Shown here in pieces: positions 28,718-38,381 of a stretch of DNA of 64,000 nt. Below the pieces are notes generated by a model. That model worked only from the letters and a program-made list of their open reading frames with translations, had not been told where the DNA came from and searched no databases. The DNA is taken from the NCBI RefSeq assembly GCF_963678185.1, contig NZ_OY782757.1:3376001-3440000 (forward strand), read 5' to 3'. Made by a program: the position numbers and the translations under genes. The stretch's first letter is position 1; every line of letters begins with the position of its first letter. The stretch comes from an uncultured Tolumonas sp. Lineage in GTDB: Bacteria; Pseudomonadota; Gammaproteobacteria; Enterobacterales; Aeromonadaceae.

Positions 28718-30166
28718 ATGACTAACAGAACTCGCGAAGAGAATCTGGCGTTAATTCAGGAAGTGCTCGAAGCCTATCCAGAAAAAGCGCGCAAGGATCG
28801 TTCCAAACACTTAACCGTGAACGACCCAACGCTGGAAAAAGCCAGCAAATGTATTACTTCTAACCGTAAGTCTCTGCCGGGCGTTATGACCATCCGTGGT
28901 TGTGCTTACGCCGGTTCTAAAGGGGTAGTATTCGGCCCAATCAAAGACATGATCCATTTGTCACATGGTCCTGTTGGTTGTGGTCAGTATTCCCGCGCTG
29001 GTCGTCGTAACTATTACACTGGTATGACTGGTGTGAACAGCTTCGGCACCATGAACTTCACGTCTGATTTCCAGGAAAAAGACATCGTATTCGGTGGCGA
29101 TAAAAAGCTGACCAAAATCATTGATGAAATGGAAATGCTGTTCCCGCTGGCGAAAGGCATCACCATTCAGTCTGAATGTCCGGTTGGTCTGATTGGTGAC
29201 GATATTGAAGCAGTTGCCAAACAGGCGAAAATTGCGACAGGTAAAACCGTTGTACCCGTGCGTTGTGAAGGTTTCCGCGGCGTGTCTCAGTCTCTTGGTC
29301 ACCACATTGCGAATGACGTAGTTCGTGACTGGATATTGGGCAATCGTGATGAGCAAGAATTTGCTGGCACACCTTACGACGTGGCAATCATCGGTGACTA
29401 TAACATCGGTGGTGACGCTTGGTCTTCACGCATCCTGTTAGAAGAAATTGGTCTGCGTGTGGTAGCTCAGTGGTCTGGCGACGGCACCCTGGCTGAAATG
29501 GAAAACACACCAAAAGTGAAATTGAACCTGGTGCACTGCTACCGTTCAATGAACTACATCTCTCGCCATATGGAAGAGAAGTACAACATCCCTTGGATGG
29601 AATACAACTTCTTTGGCCCGACTAAAATCGCGGAATCACTGCGCAAGATCGCTGCTCAGTTTGACGAAACTATCCAGAAAAAAGCGGAAGAAGTTATCGC
29701 CAAATATGAAGCACAAACTGCGGCCGTTATCGCTAAGTACAAACCACGTCTGCAAGGCAAAAAAGTCATGCTGTACGTCGGTGGCTTGCGCCCACGTCAC
29801 GTGATCGGTGCTTATGAAGATCTGGGTATGGAAATCGTCGGTGCCGGTTATGAATTCGCGCATAACGATGACTACGACCGTACGCTGAAAGAGTTACCTG
29901 AAGCAACGCTGTTGTTTGACGACGTGACTGGTTATGAATTTGAAGAGTTCGTGAAGGCAGTGAAACCTGACCTGATCGGTTCTGGTATCAAAGAAAAATT
30001 CATCTTCCAGAAAATGGGCATCCCATTCCGTCAGATGCACTCTTGGGATTACTCAGGCCCTTACCACGGCTTCGACGGCTTCGCCATCTTCGCGCGTGAT
30101 ATGGATATGACCCTGAACAATCCGTGCTGGTCAAAACAGACTGCGCCATGGAAGAAAAGCGCGTAA
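28718..30166 (+). CDS. nifD: Nitrogenase molybdenum-iron protein alpha chain
   Basis: The 482-residue subunit holds FeMo-cofactor and shares the P-cluster with NifK. P-cluster cysteines are in [16 protein letters not shown] and QSECPVG. The cofactor ligands are the Cys in HCYRSMNYI and the His in [12 protein letters not shown], both conserved. The length is typical for the Mo enzyme (about 480-490), and no sign of the V or Fe-only type is seen. It follows nifH after a hairpin and precedes nifK. Confidence 0.99.
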   Translation: MTNRTREENLALIQEVLEAYPEKARKDRSKHLTVNDPTLEKASKCITSNRKSLPGVMTIRGCAYAGSKGVVFGPIKDMIHLSHGPVGCGQYSRAGRRNYYTGMTGVNSFGTMNFTSDFQEKDIVFGGDKKLTKIIDEMEMLFPLAKGITIQSECPVGLIGDDIEAVAKQAKIATGKTVVPVRCEGFRGVSQSLGHHIANDVVRDWILGNRDEQEFAGTPYDVAIIGDYNIGGDAWSSRILLEEIGLRVVAQWSGDGTLAEMENTPKVKLNLVHCYRSMNYISRHMEEKYNIPWMEYNFFGPTKIAESLRKIAAQFDETIQKKAEEVIAKYEAQTAAVIAKYKPRLQGKKVMLYVGGLRPRHVIGAYEDLGMEIVGAGYEFAHNDDYDRTLKELPEATLLFDDVTGYEFEEFVKAVKPDLIGSGIKEKFIFQKMGIPFRQMHSWDYSGPYHGFDGFAIFARDMDMTLNNPCWSKQTAPWKKSA

Positions 30167-30232
30167 TGGCCCCGGTATTTGATTCCATTACCCCGTTAGT
30201 TCACAGATGAGTGGCGCGGGAAGGAGAGTTGT

Positions 30233-31801
30233 ATGAGTCAGAATATAGAGAACATCAAATCCTGTTATCCACTGTTTGAACAGGATGAATATCAGAATCT
30301 GTTTGCTGATAAACATGCGAAATATGAAGAAGCGCATGGCGAAGAAAAAGTTCGTGAAGTATTCGAGTGGACAACCACTCAGGAATACAAAGATCTGAAC
30401 TTTAGCCGTGAAGCATTGACCATTGACCCAGCAAAAGCTTGCCAACCTTTGGGCGCGGTGCTGTGTTCACTGGGCTTTGAGAAAACACTGCCTTATGTAC
30501 ATGGTTCTCAAGGTTGTGTGGCTTACTTCCGTACTTACTTCAACCGTCATTTCCGTGAGCCAGTGGCTTGTGTATCTGACTCGATGACTGAAGATGCGGC
30601 GGTTTTCGGTGGCCACGCCAACATGAACGATGGTCTGCAGAATGCGCTGGCACTCTACAAACCAGAAATGATCGCGGTTTCTACCACCTGTATGGCGGAA
30701 GTTATCGGTGATGACTTACAAGCTTTCACCAACAACGCCAAGAAAGATGGTTTTGTACCGAAAGATTTCCCAGTGCCTTATGCACATACCCCAAGTTTCG
30801 TGGGCAGCCACATTACGGGTTGGGACAACATGTTTGAAGGTTTTGCTAATACCTTCACTGCGAAAGATGTTGAATACAAACCAGGTAGCAACGGCAAACT
30901 GAACATCGTTACCGGCTTTGAAACTTATCTGGGTAACTACCGCGTTATCAAACGCATGCTGACCGAAATGGGTGTGCCATTCTCTATGCTGTCTGATCCG
31001 TCAGAAGTATTAGATACCCCATCTGATGGCCAATACCGCATGTATGCTGGTGGCACGACTCAGGACGAAATGAAAGATGCGCCAAACGCCATCGACACCC
31101 TGATGCTGCAACCTTGGCACTTAGTGAAAACTAAGAAAATGGTAAAAGAAACTTGGGGCCAGCCAGCGACTGATCTGAGCATCCCTATGGGTCTGGAATG
31201 GACAGATGACTTCCTGATGAAAGTCTCTGCACTGACTGGTAAAGCGATCCCTGCTTCGCTGGAACTGGAACGTGGCCGTCTGGTTGACATGATCACCGAC
31301 TCTCACACCTGGCTGCACGGCAAGAAATTCGGTGTTTATGGTGACCCTGATTTCGTCGAAGGTCTGGTTAAATTCCTGCTCGAATTGGGCTGTGAGCCAA
31401 GCGTGATCCTGTGTAATAACGGCAGCAAAAAATGGAAAAAATCCATTGAGAAAATGCTGGCTGATTCACCATACGGTCAAGGCAGCGAAGTGTACGTGGG
31501 TCACGACTTGTGGCACTTCCGTTCACTGATGTTCACTAATAAACCAGATTTCATGATTGGTAACTCATATGGCAAATTCATTCAACGTGACACCTTGGCA
31601 AAAGGCAAAGCGTTTGAAGTGCCATTGATCCGTCTGGGCTTCCCAATCTTCGATCGTCATCACTTGCATCGCATGACTACCCTCGGTTACGAAGGTGCCA
31701 TGTATATGCTGACCACACTGGTTAACGCCGTGATGGAAAAAATTGATAGCGACACCATGGAACTGGGCAAAACAGATTACAACTTCGATTTGGTTCGTTA
31801 A
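30233..31801 (+). CDS. nifK: Nitrogenase molybdenum-iron protein beta chain
   Basis: The 522-residue subunit completes the MoFe protein heterotetramer. P-cluster cysteines are seen in KACQPLGAV, GSQGCVAYF and STTCMAEVIGDD. An AAGGAG ribosome site precedes the ATG. The sequence has the full N-terminal extension of the Klebsiella/Azotobacter group. Two hairpins follow in the gap before nifT. Confidence 0.99.
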   Translation: MSQNIENIKSCYPLFEQDEYQNLFADKHAKYEEAHGEEKVREVFEWTTTQEYKDLNFSREALTIDPAKACQPLGAVLCSLGFEKTLPYVHGSQGCVAYFRTYFNRHFREPVACVSDSMTEDAAVFGGHANMNDGLQNALALYKPEMIAVSTTCMAEVIGDDLQAFTNNAKKDGFVPKDFPVPYAHTPSFVGSHITGWDNMFEGFANTFTAKDVEYKPGSNGKLNIVTGFETYLGNYRVIKRMLTEMGVPFSMLSDPSEVLDTPSDGQYRMYAGGTTQDEMKDAPNAIDTLMLQPWHLVKTKKMVKETWGQPATDLSIPMGLEWTDDFLMKVSALTGKAIPASLELERGRLVDMITDSHTWLHGKKFGVYGDPDFVEGLVKFLLELGCEPSVILCNNGSKKWKKSIEKMLADSPYGQGSEVYVGHDLWHFRSLMFTNKPDFMIGNSYGKFIQRDTLAKGKAFEVPLIRLGFPIFDRHHLHRMTTLGYEGAMYMLTTLVNAVMEKIDSDTMELGKTDYNFDLVR

Positions 31802-31816
31802 TCGAGCACGTAATCA

Positions 31817-31872
31817 GGGGCAACTGGTTTGCCCCTTCAAGCCCGGAACCGTTTTTGCAACGTTCCGGGCTT
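31817..31872 (+). terminator. Double hairpin between nifK and nifT
   Basis: GGGGCAA (31817-31823) pairs with TTGCCCC (31829-31835). A second, stronger stem is AAGCCCGGAAC (31839-31849) with GTTCCGGGCTT (31862-31872), followed by ATTTGTTT. They could stop part of the transcription after nifK or protect the nifHDK mRNA. No new sigma-54 promoter is seen before nifT, so read-through is expected. Confidence 0.7.
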
Positions 31873-31925
31873 ATTTGTTTCAATCATAAGAAATTCAATC
31901 GATTGCAAAGGGAAGGGGTTGTCGC

Positions 31926-32138
31926 ATGCCTAACATTATGTTCCGTCAACACGACGATGGGTTGTACTGCTACATAGCCAAACGTGATTTAGAAGCCAAA
32001 GTCGCTCAATTGGAATTTGAGCAAGACGACAACTGGGGCGGTCGGGTTGATCTCGATAATGGCGAAGCTTATTTCCTGGAACCGCAGGTAAAACCTTCAT
32101 TGCCAATCACTCTGCGTCTGAAACGCGCAGGCGAATAA
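31926..32138 (+). CDS. nifT: NifT small nif protein
   Basis: The 70-residue protein matches the NifT/FixU family (MPNIMFRQHDDGLYCYIAKRDLE at residues 1-23). It is found after nifK in Klebsiella and Azotobacter. Its function is poorly defined, and mutants have little phenotype in model species. An AAGGGG stretch precedes the ATG. Confidence 0.93.
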   Translation: MPNIMFRQHDDGLYCYIAKRDLEAKVAQLEFEQDDNWGGRVDLDNGEAYFLEPQVKPSLPITLRLKRAGE

Positions 32139-32163
32139 CTTAATCAGGTTACGGGAGGCTGTG

Positions 32164-32850
32164 ATGAAAACTCTGTTAGAAAGTCAGGTTTACTGGCGTC
32201 TCATCGCATTAGCACAGGCAGTGCCGGAAGTGGGTCAATCGATATTGTTCGACTGGGTCAGTGGCGCGTTACAAGGCCCGCTGAGCATCGCCCAGATGGA
32301 AAAACTGACGGTAGAGTCATTGAAAGCATCCGCACCAGCAGAATTGGCGGGCTTGAGCAATGCGCGCTGGCAGGTGTTGCTGGAATGTCTGCAAGGGCAG
32401 TTACCGGTGCATCTCGACCCGAAACCTGCGGTTTCCGACGCTGATGCACTGCGCGTGGCGTTTTCGTCCAGTGACGGTTTAACGGTGAATGGCCATTTCG
32501 GTAATTGCCACCTGTTCTTCATTTATCAGGTGACGGAAAAAGGTGCTCAGCTGATCGACATTCGCCACTTCGTTGCTGATGAAGCGCAAGAAGATAACGA
32601 AACTCGCGCCCGTTTACTGCACAACTGCCATTTGCTGTTTTGTGAAGCGATTGGCGGCCCTGCAGCAGCACGCGTGATCCGCCACGGCATTCATCCGGTC
32701 AAAATCAAAAAAGACAACCGTATCAGCACCCAGTTAGATGCCTTGCAAGAGCTGATGCAAGGTCAGTTACCACCTTGGTTGGCGAAGGCATTAGGGCGCA
32801 AAGACGATTTGGGTAAACGCTTCAGTGACGAGTTGTCCGAACTGGATTAA
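32164..32850 (+). CDS. nifY: NifY, cofactor-insertion accessory protein
   Basis: The 228-residue protein has the NifX/NifY-like fold in its C-terminal half (FSSSDGLTVNGHFGNC, with the family's GxFG pattern and conserved Cys/His). The N-terminal half is the helical domain found in NifY/NafY. In Klebsiella, NifY binds apo-dinitrogenase and assists FeMo-cofactor insertion. The start ATG 32164 has GGGAGG five bases before it; GTG one codon earlier is too close to it. Confidence 0.92.
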   Translation: MKTLLESQVYWRLIALAQAVPEVGQSILFDWVSGALQGPLSIAQMEKLTVESLKASAPAELAGLSNARWQVLLECLQGQLPVHLDPKPAVSDADALRVAFSSSDGLTVNGHFGNCHLFFIYQVTEKGAQLIDIRHFVADEAQEDNETRARLLHNCHLLFCEAIGGPAAARVIRHGIHPVKIKKDNRISTQLDALQELMQGQLPPWLAKALGRKDDLGKRFSDELSELD

Positions 32851-32891
32851 TCATCCCCCTCGTGGGTATAAACGGTAATTGCAGAATCAAA

Positions 32892-32943
32892 GCTATCGCC
32901 CTTGCTGATTTGGCTGGGGGGTGAGATCCGCAAGGGTGATAGC
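32892..32943 (+). other. Long hairpin after nifY
   Basis: GCTATCGCCCTTGC (32892-32905) pairs with GCAAGGGTGATAGC (32930-32943), 14 bp with one G-T pair and a 24-base loop. It ends just before the NifA site of nifE. No U-tract follows, so it may be a 3' protective stem rather than a terminator. Confidence 0.65.
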
Positions 32944-32952
32944 GTCCTGTAG

Positions 32953-32968
32953 TGTCGTGATTGTTACA
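32953..32968 (+). promoter_or_regulatory. NifA upstream activator site for nifE
   Basis: TGTCGTGATTGTTACA fits TGT-N10-ACA. Its centre is about 77 bases upstream of the expected transcription start. Confidence 0.8.
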
Positions 32969-32993
32969 AAGATGACAATGATAAAAGTATAAA

Positions 32994-33006
32994 AATCAAT
33001 AAATTG
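32994..33006 (+). promoter_or_regulatory. IHF site in the nifE control region
   Basis: AATCAATAAATTG is a perfect match to WATCAANNNNTTR, placed between the NifA site and the sigma-54 promoter. Confidence 0.75.
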
Positions 33007-33010
33007 CAGA

Positions 33011-33026
33011 TGGACTGCTCCTTGCA
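33011..33026 (+). promoter_or_regulatory. Sigma-54 promoter of nifENX-fdxB
   Basis: TGGACTGCTCCTTGCA has GG and GC spaced by 10 bases with a full TTGCA -12 element. Transcription should start near 33037; the nifE ATG is at 33069. Confidence 0.88.
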
Positions 33027-33068
33027 CCACTAAAAACTGAGAGCTCGCGCACATTTCAGGAGGGAGCG

Positions 33069-34442
33069 ATGAAAGGCAACGAAATAGCGGCATTGATGGA
33101 TGAACCCGCCTGTGGCCATAACAGCAAAGCCAAATCAGGCTGTAGTGCGCCGAAACCCGGTGCCACCGCCGGCGGTTGTGCGTTTGATGGTGCGCAAATT
33201 ACTTTATTACCGATTGCCGATGTTGCCCATCTGGTGCATGGCCCGATCGGCTGTACCGGCAGTTCATGGGATAACCGCGGCGCCCGCAGTTCCGGCCCCG
33301 CACTCTATCGTCTGGGCTTTACCACCGATTTAAACGAACAAGACGTGATCATGGGGCGTGGTGAACGTCGTCTCTATCATTCCGTCAAACACATCGTCGA
33401 TCGTTATCATCCGGCAGCGGTGTTTGTTTACAACACCTGTGTGCCAGCGATGGAAGGCGACGACATCATCGCCATCTGTAAAGCGGCAGAAACTAAAGTT
33501 GGCGTACCGGTGATCCCGGTGGATGCCGCCGGTTTCTATGGCAGCAAAAACTTAGGCAATCGTATCGCCGGTGAAGTGATGGTCGATAAAGTGATCGGCA
33601 CTGCGGAACCGGCACCGTGGCCAACCGAGCATCCGATCTCTGCGGAACGGGGTCACGACGTGGCCTTGATTGGTGAGTTCAATATCGCCGGTGAATTCTG
33701 GAACGTGCAACCACTGTTTGATGAACTCGGCATTCGCATTCTCTGCACCTTGGCCGGTGATACCCGCTTCCATGAAGTGCAGACCATTCATCGTGCCGAA
33801 CTCAACATGCTGGTTTGTTCCCGCGCCTTGATTAACGTCGCACGTAAGCTGGAAACCAAATATGGCACTCCGTGGTTTGAAGGCAGTTTCTACGGCGTGC
33901 GTGACACCTCGAAATCGATGCTGACCATTGCCGAGATGCTCGGTGATAGCGATTTGATTGCCAGAACGCAGGAATTAATCGCACGTCGAGAAGCGGAAAC
34001 CGAAGCGCAACTCGCACCATTCCGCGCCCGCTTAAAAGGCAAACGTGTGTTGCTCTATACCGGTGGCGTGAAGTCGTGGTCGGTAGTGGCCGCATTGCAA
34101 GATCTCGGTATGGAAGTGGTGGCGACTGGCACGCGTAAATCAACCGAAGAAGACAAAGCGCGCATCAAAGAGCTGATGGGTGACAACGCCATCATGCTGG
34201 AAGACGGCAATGCCCGCAATCTGCTGGATGTGGCTTATCAATACCGCGCCGATCTGATGATCGCCGGTGGTCGCAATATGTTTACTGCCTATAAAGCGCG
34301 GTTGCCGTTTCTGGATATCAATCAGGAACGTGAACATGCGTATGCCGGTTATGAAGGCATGGTTGAGCTGGCGCGTCAGATCTGCCGCTCGTTGGAAAGC
34401 CCGATCTGGGCGCAAGTGAAACAACGTGCGCCGTGGCAATAA
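33069..34442 (+). CDS. nifE: NifE, FeMo-cofactor scaffold subunit
   Basis: The 457-residue protein pairs with NifN to form the NifEN scaffold on which FeMo-cofactor matures. It is a NifD paralogue, with conserved cysteines in [13 protein letters not shown] and [11 protein letters not shown], plus an extra Cys-rich N-terminus ([11 protein letters not shown] ... GGC). An AGGAGG site precedes the ATG. It is the first gene under a sigma-54/NifA promoter. Confidence 0.97.
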   Translation: MKGNEIAALMDEPACGHNSKAKSGCSAPKPGATAGGCAFDGAQITLLPIADVAHLVHGPIGCTGSSWDNRGARSSGPALYRLGFTTDLNEQDVIMGRGERRLYHSVKHIVDRYHPAAVFVYNTCVPAMEGDDIIAICKAAETKVGVPVIPVDAAGFYGSKNLGNRIAGEVMVDKVIGTAEPAPWPTEHPISAERGHDVALIGEFNIAGEFWNVQPLFDELGIRILCTLAGDTRFHEVQTIHRAELNMLVCSRALINVARKLETKYGTPWFEGSFYGVRDTSKSMLTIAEMLGDSDLIARTQELIARREAETEAQLAPFRARLKGKRVLLYTGGVKSWSVVAALQDLGMEVVATGTRKSTEEDKARIKELMGDNAIMLEDGNARNLLDVAYQYRADLMIAGGRNMFTAYKARLPFLDINQEREHAYAGYEGMVELARQICRSLESPIWAQVKQRAPWQ

Positions 34443-34469
34443 CGCAGGCTGTCATGCAGGAGACCCCCT

Positions 34470-35849
34470 ATGGCTCAAGTCATTAAAACCCGCAAACCAC
34501 TGGCGACCCAACCTATCAAAAGCGGGCAACCGCTGGGTGCAATTCTGGCCAGTCTCGGTATCGAACGCTGCATTCCGCTGATCCACGGTGCGCAAGGTTG
34601 CAGTGCGTTCGCGAAGATTTTCTTTATCCAGCATTTTAACGAACCGATCCCGCTGCAATCGACGGCGATGGACCCGATCACCACGGTGATGGGCTCTGAC
34701 GACAATATCATCCAAGCGCTGGCGCATCTGTGTGAAAAGAGTAACCCGCGTCTGGTAGTGCTGATGAGCTCGGGTTTATCAGAAGCGCAGGGTTCGGATA
34801 TGAACCGCGCGCTGAAAGCTTTCCGCCTGCAATATCCGAAATTTGAGCGCAACGAAATCGTCACCGTCAGCACACCCGATTTTTACGGCTCGCTGGAAAA
34901 CGGCTACAGCGCGTTAATAGAAAGCATGATTTCGCAACTGGTGCCCGAGCAAAAGCTGCGTAGCATCCGCAAAAAACGCATCAACTTATTACTCAGCCAC
35001 ATGCTGACACCGGGCGATATTGAGCTGATCCGCCAATATGTCGAAGCCTTTGGTTTGCAGCCGATCTTAGTGCCGGATATTTCCCGTTCGATGGATGGTC
35101 ATCTGGCCAAACCCGATTATCTGGCGGTGAGTCAGGGCGGCACCGACGTCAACATGCTGCGCCAGTTAGGGCAAAGCAGTCTGACCTTAGTGGTTGGCCC
35201 TTCCATGCAACGCGCGGGGCAGATCTTAAATTCCCGCAGCGGGGTGGAAAGTGTCTATTTTCCCCACCTGATGACACTGGCCGAGATGGATCGTTTTATT
35301 CAGACCTTACAGCAACTCTCCGATCGTCAGGTGCCGGAGTGGATCGATCGCCAGCGTGGTCAGGTGACGGACACCATGATCGACACCCACACTTGGGTCA
35401 ACGATACCCGCATTGCGATTGGCGCTGAAGCCGACTTGCTGGTGGCGTGGCTGGCGTTTGCCGAAAGTGTCGGCATGCAGCCGGTCTCGGTGGTGGCGCC
35501 GGTCAATCAGCCGTGTCTGGCGACATTGCCGGTCGACACCGTGCTGATCGGCGATCTGGAAGATCTGCAAGATCAACTCGCCGAAAAAGGCTGCGACGTA
35601 TTGCTGGCCAATTCGCACGGTGCGGTGATGTCAGAACAACTCGGTTTGCCGCTCATGCGTATCGGTTTTCCTATTTTTGACCGTTTTGGTGAATTCCGCC
35701 GTGTACGTCAGGGTTATGCCGGTATCCGCGATAACCTGTTTGAAATTGCCAACTACCAACAACAGGCCTGCCATGGCCGTCCGGTTTATCACTCACCGTT
35801 GAAACAGCCGTTTGCGCAAAAACCAATGGCTGAGGAGGTCTTAGCATGA
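34470..35849 (+). CDS. nifN: NifN, FeMo-cofactor scaffold subunit
   Basis: The 459-residue NifK paralogue is the partner of NifE. The conserved Cys motif HGAQGCSAFAKIFF and the stretch STAMDPITTVMGSDDN are typical. The stop overlaps the nifX start (ATGA). The protein ends in a short tail poor in conserved sequence, as in homologues. Confidence 0.97.
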   Translation: MAQVIKTRKPLATQPIKSGQPLGAILASLGIERCIPLIHGAQGCSAFAKIFFIQHFNEPIPLQSTAMDPITTVMGSDDNIIQALAHLCEKSNPRLVVLMSSGLSEAQGSDMNRALKAFRLQYPKFERNEIVTVSTPDFYGSLENGYSALIESMISQLVPEQKLRSIRKKRINLLLSHMLTPGDIELIRQYVEAFGLQPILVPDISRSMDGHLAKPDYLAVSQGGTDVNMLRQLGQSSLTLVVGPSMQRAGQILNSRSGVESVYFPHLMTLAEMDRFIQTLQQLSDRQVPEWIDRQRGQVTDTMIDTHTWVNDTRIAIGAEADLLVAWLAFAESVGMQPVSVVAPVNQPCLATLPVDTVLIGDLEDLQDQLAEKGCDVLLANSHGAVMSEQLGLPLMRIGFPIFDRFGEFRRVRQGYAGIRDNLFEIANYQQQACHGRPVYHSPLKQPFAQKPMAEEVLA

Positions 35850-36298
35850 ATCATTTGCAGCGACATTTACGCGTCAGCGAAGTTCACGTTCCACATCTCA
35901 AAGTGGCGTTCGCCAGTTCTGATATGAAGACGGTGAACCAGCATTTTGGTTCGTGTGAAAGCCTGCTGGTGTATGGGGTGGAACCCGATGGTTATGAGCT
36001 GATCCAAGCGGCAGAATTTCAGGTGGTGGAAGGGCATGTACCCGCCAAAGTGACCACTCGGATAGAGGTGATTGAAGGGTGTTTTGCGGTGTATTGCAAC
36101 GCCGTCGGCGAGGCGGTGTTTCGTCAGCTCATGACACACGGCATTCGCGCGATCCGTGTGGAGTCCGGCACGCCAATCACTGATCTACTGCATCAGTTAC
36201 AAGCGCAATGGCCACAACGTATTCCACAAAAAGCCGTACGCGCCACGTCTGCGGACGATCTGGTTGATGCCTTGGAAGAAGCGGGTTGGGACGAGTAA
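35846..36298 (+). CDS. nifX: NifX, FeMo-cofactor precursor carrier
   Basis: The 150-residue protein carries the NifX/NifY fold (LKVAFASSDMKTVNQHFGSCE). It binds NifB-co and the NifEN-bound precursor in model species. The gene overlaps nifN by four bases. Length agrees with Klebsiella NifX (156). Confidence 0.95.
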   Translation: MNHLQRHLRVSEVHVPHLKVAFASSDMKTVNQHFGSCESLLVYGVEPDGYELIQAAEFQVVEGHVPAKVTTRIEVIEGCFAVYCNAVGEAVFRQLMTHGIRAIRVESGTPITDLLHQLQAQWPQRIPQKAVRATSADDLVDALEEAGWDE

Positions 36299-36340
36299 TT
36301 ATCGATAGCAAAACAAAAACTTAGCTCAGAGGAGAGAAAA

Positions 36341-36634
36341 ATGAGTGGATTTATTACTGGTCTGACGCGTGGCGGCGCGGCTTGGACACCCGAGTTTGTT
36401 ACTGGCGTTGATGCCCACACCTGTATTGGTTGTGGTCGCTGCTACAAAGTGTGTTCCCGTGATGTGTTCAATCTGGTCGACCGCGCCGATGTGCTGGATG
36501 ACGATCTGGATGATGAAGAAGACGATGCGATGATGGTGATGACAGTCGCTAACGCCGACGACTGTATCGGTTGTGGTGCCTGCTCACGTGTGTGCCCGAA
36601 AAACTGTCACTCACACGCAACTATGTCTGCGTAA
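36341..36634 (+). CDS. fdxB: Nif-specific ferredoxin III
   Basis: The 97-residue ferredoxin has two Cys clusters, CIGCGRCYKVC and CIGCGACSRVCPKNC, separated by a long acidic linker (DDDLDDEEDD). This pattern is typical of the nif-associated ferredoxin III, often found after nifX. Two [4Fe-4S] clusters are expected. It may donate electrons to nitrogenase or to cofactor assembly. The acidic linker follows the family. An AGAGGAGAG site precedes the ATG. It ends the nifE transcript, before an ERIC-like repeat and a terminator. Confidence 0.93.
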   Translation: MSGFITGLTRGGAAWTPEFVTGVDAHTCIGCGRCYKVCSRDVFNLVDRADVLDDDLDDEEDDAMMVMTVANADDCIGCGACSRVCPKNCHSHATMSA

Positions 36635-36652
36635 CTTGCCGGCTTAATTTTA

Positions 36653-36779
36653 TATACCCAAAGTAATTGGCGTTGCAGCAAGGCGACAAGTGAGCGAATC
36701 CCCATGAGCATAGAGATGCTATGTGATTGGGGTGAGTGAACTTTGTCAACGATGCTGCAACTTCAGTACGAAGGGGATA
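36653..36779. repeat. ERIC-like intergenic repeat
   Basis: These 127 bases have the length and the terminal inverted repeats of enterobacterial ERIC/IRU elements (TATACCC...GTTGCAGCA at the left, TGCTGCAAC...GGGGATA at the right). The core GTGAGCGAATCCCC ... GATTGGGGTGAGTGAAC matches the ERIC core as I remember it. It lies between fdxB and the terminator, and may fold as RNA at the 3' end of the nif transcript. Confidence 0.8.
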
Positions 36780-36825
36780 CAGAGTCCTTTGCAATCTTGG
36801 GTGGTAACACCCGAATGCGTTTTCA

Positions 36826-36850
36826 CCCGGGAGTAATCCCGGGCTTTTTA
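36826..36850 (+). terminator. Terminator of the nifENX-fdxB transcript
   Basis: CCCGGGA (36826-36832) and TCCCGGG (36837-36843) with a GTAA loop are followed by CTTTTTATTTT. The tail runs into the stop codon of the convergent HDOD gene. Confidence 0.88.
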
Positions 36851-38302
36851 TTTTCCGCGCATGATGCTGGTCAGGCACAAATTGGTCTGCTGCACGAAAT
36901 GAATGAAATTAAAGAAATCTTCACCCTCCAGCTCACGGCCACTGGCGGCGCGATCGGCATAAAATAAGCCGATGCTTTGTTTATCAATCACGATGGGCGA
37001 GAGGAAAAAACCGCGGGCACAGCTGATCGCTTTGGTGGCGGCGGAAAGCAGATGATTCCAACGCGGGTCAGTATGGCTTTTGATCCACAAGGTTTCCTGC
37101 GACTGTATACAATGATTGAAGATCGAACGCACGCCGGTCAGCTCCACGACAAACACTTCTTTCAGCTGCCCTTCGTCTAATGACAAGGCAAAGCGTGGTT
37201 GTAATTGCGTTTTTTCCCGATTTAACAGCAACACCAACACCCGATCCATACCGACACCGGTATAGATCCCTTGTAATGATTTTTGCATGATCAGGTTAAT
37301 GTCGGCCTTTTCATGTGCTAATGCCGTGAGTTCCCGCAGTGTTTTCAGCTGAATTGCATCATTGGGTTCATTCACCGGTATGACGGTTTTTTCTGAAGTT
37401 AACAACGGTGCAAGGCTGGCATCGAGATAAGGGGATAACATTAACGCGCCATAGGTATAAGCCAGTTTGATGGTCTCTTCGGCGCAGTTTTTGGCCCGCT
37501 TTTTTACCTCTTTGACATCCAGTTTCATCAGCTTGCTGAGCACATTTAACTCTTGCTCGATTTGTACTGGCGTGGTTTTAGGATTAAGCAATAACGCACT
37601 AAATGTATTAGCTTCGGCAATGGCTTGTAACTCGGGTGTACGCCGTTCCGGATCTTTGAGCGACAGTTGTAACATGCTGCCCATATTCCACGAGCTGGCT
37701 AATCCGGCACTGATCTTGGTAAAGCTGGTGCCGAGCATTTCGCGGATGATTTCATTACTATCGCCCTGCGGTTGTCGCAGTTTTTGATCCAGCTGTTCAG
37801 TGATTGGGCCACCCATGCTCCAGAATGCGCTCTCGCCGAGATTATGCAGCAGGGCTGCAATATAGGCTTCTTCGCGGGTGGCTTCGTCGTAGTCGGCGAG
37901 GATCATGCGGGCCAGCATGGCGGCATGAAAAGATTGTGCGATCAGACGTAATAAGCGTTCGTAAACGGGCTGCGAGATATCGTGGCTTTTCAGCAGGCTA
38001 TCGACCAGTTTGGCGGTAATGCAGATCTGTTTTAGCGCATTAAAACCCAGCAGCACTACGGCTCGGCTAATGGTGGTCACCTGATTACTGCCGCGGCTGT
38101 AGGTGACGCTGTTGGCGACGCGTAAAATGCGGGTGGTTAACCCATTATCATGCAGGATAGATTTACCCAGATCGGCGAGCGACATATTGTCATCCTGCGC
38201 CATCTTCTCCAGCATCCGGACCGTGGCACATAGCGCCGGCATTTCCTGCACACTGATGCGCTCGATCCAGGCATCGGTTCCACGGGTTGTTTGAATCGCC
38301 AT
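36848..38302 (-). CDS. HDOD-domain signalling protein
   Basis: The 484-residue protein has an N-terminal HDOD domain (about 15-215, with LLHNLGESAFW in place of a catalytic HD motif) and a C-terminal GAF-like region (about 310-480). HDOD proteins act in signalling without the phosphodiesterase HD residues. It has no signal peptide or membrane helix. It is opposite in direction to the nif genes around it and lies between fdxB and the iscA-nifUS block. A link with nitrogen fixation is not shown by the sequence. Confidence 0.85.
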   Translation of the reverse strand: MAIQTTRGTDAWIERISVQEMPALCATVRMLEKMAQDDNMSLADLGKSILHDNGLTTRILRVANSVTYSRGSNQVTTISRAVVLLGFNALKQICITAKLVDSLLKSHDISQPVYERLLRLIAQSFHAAMLARMILADYDEATREEAYIAALLHNLGESAFWSMGGPITEQLDQKLRQPQGDSNEIIREMLGTSFTKISAGLASSWNMGSMLQLSLKDPERRTPELQAIAEANTFSALLLNPKTTPVQIEQELNVLSKLMKLDVKEVKKRAKNCAEETIKLAYTYGALMLSPYLDASLAPLLTSEKTVIPVNEPNDAIQLKTLRELTALAHEKADINLIMQKSLQGIYTGVGMDRVLVLLLNREKTQLQPRFALSLDEGQLKEVFVVELTGVRSIFNHCIQSQETLWIKSHTDPRWNHLLSAATKAISCARGFFLSPIVIDKQSIGLFYADRAASGRELEGEDFFNFIHFVQQTNLCLTSIMRGK

Positions 38303-38381
38303 CGTCCTGATTTCCCGCCGTTATTTTATTATTGCTAACCCTAAGCATAACGAAAAAAAGCGAGTTGTCTGCAGACTTAAT

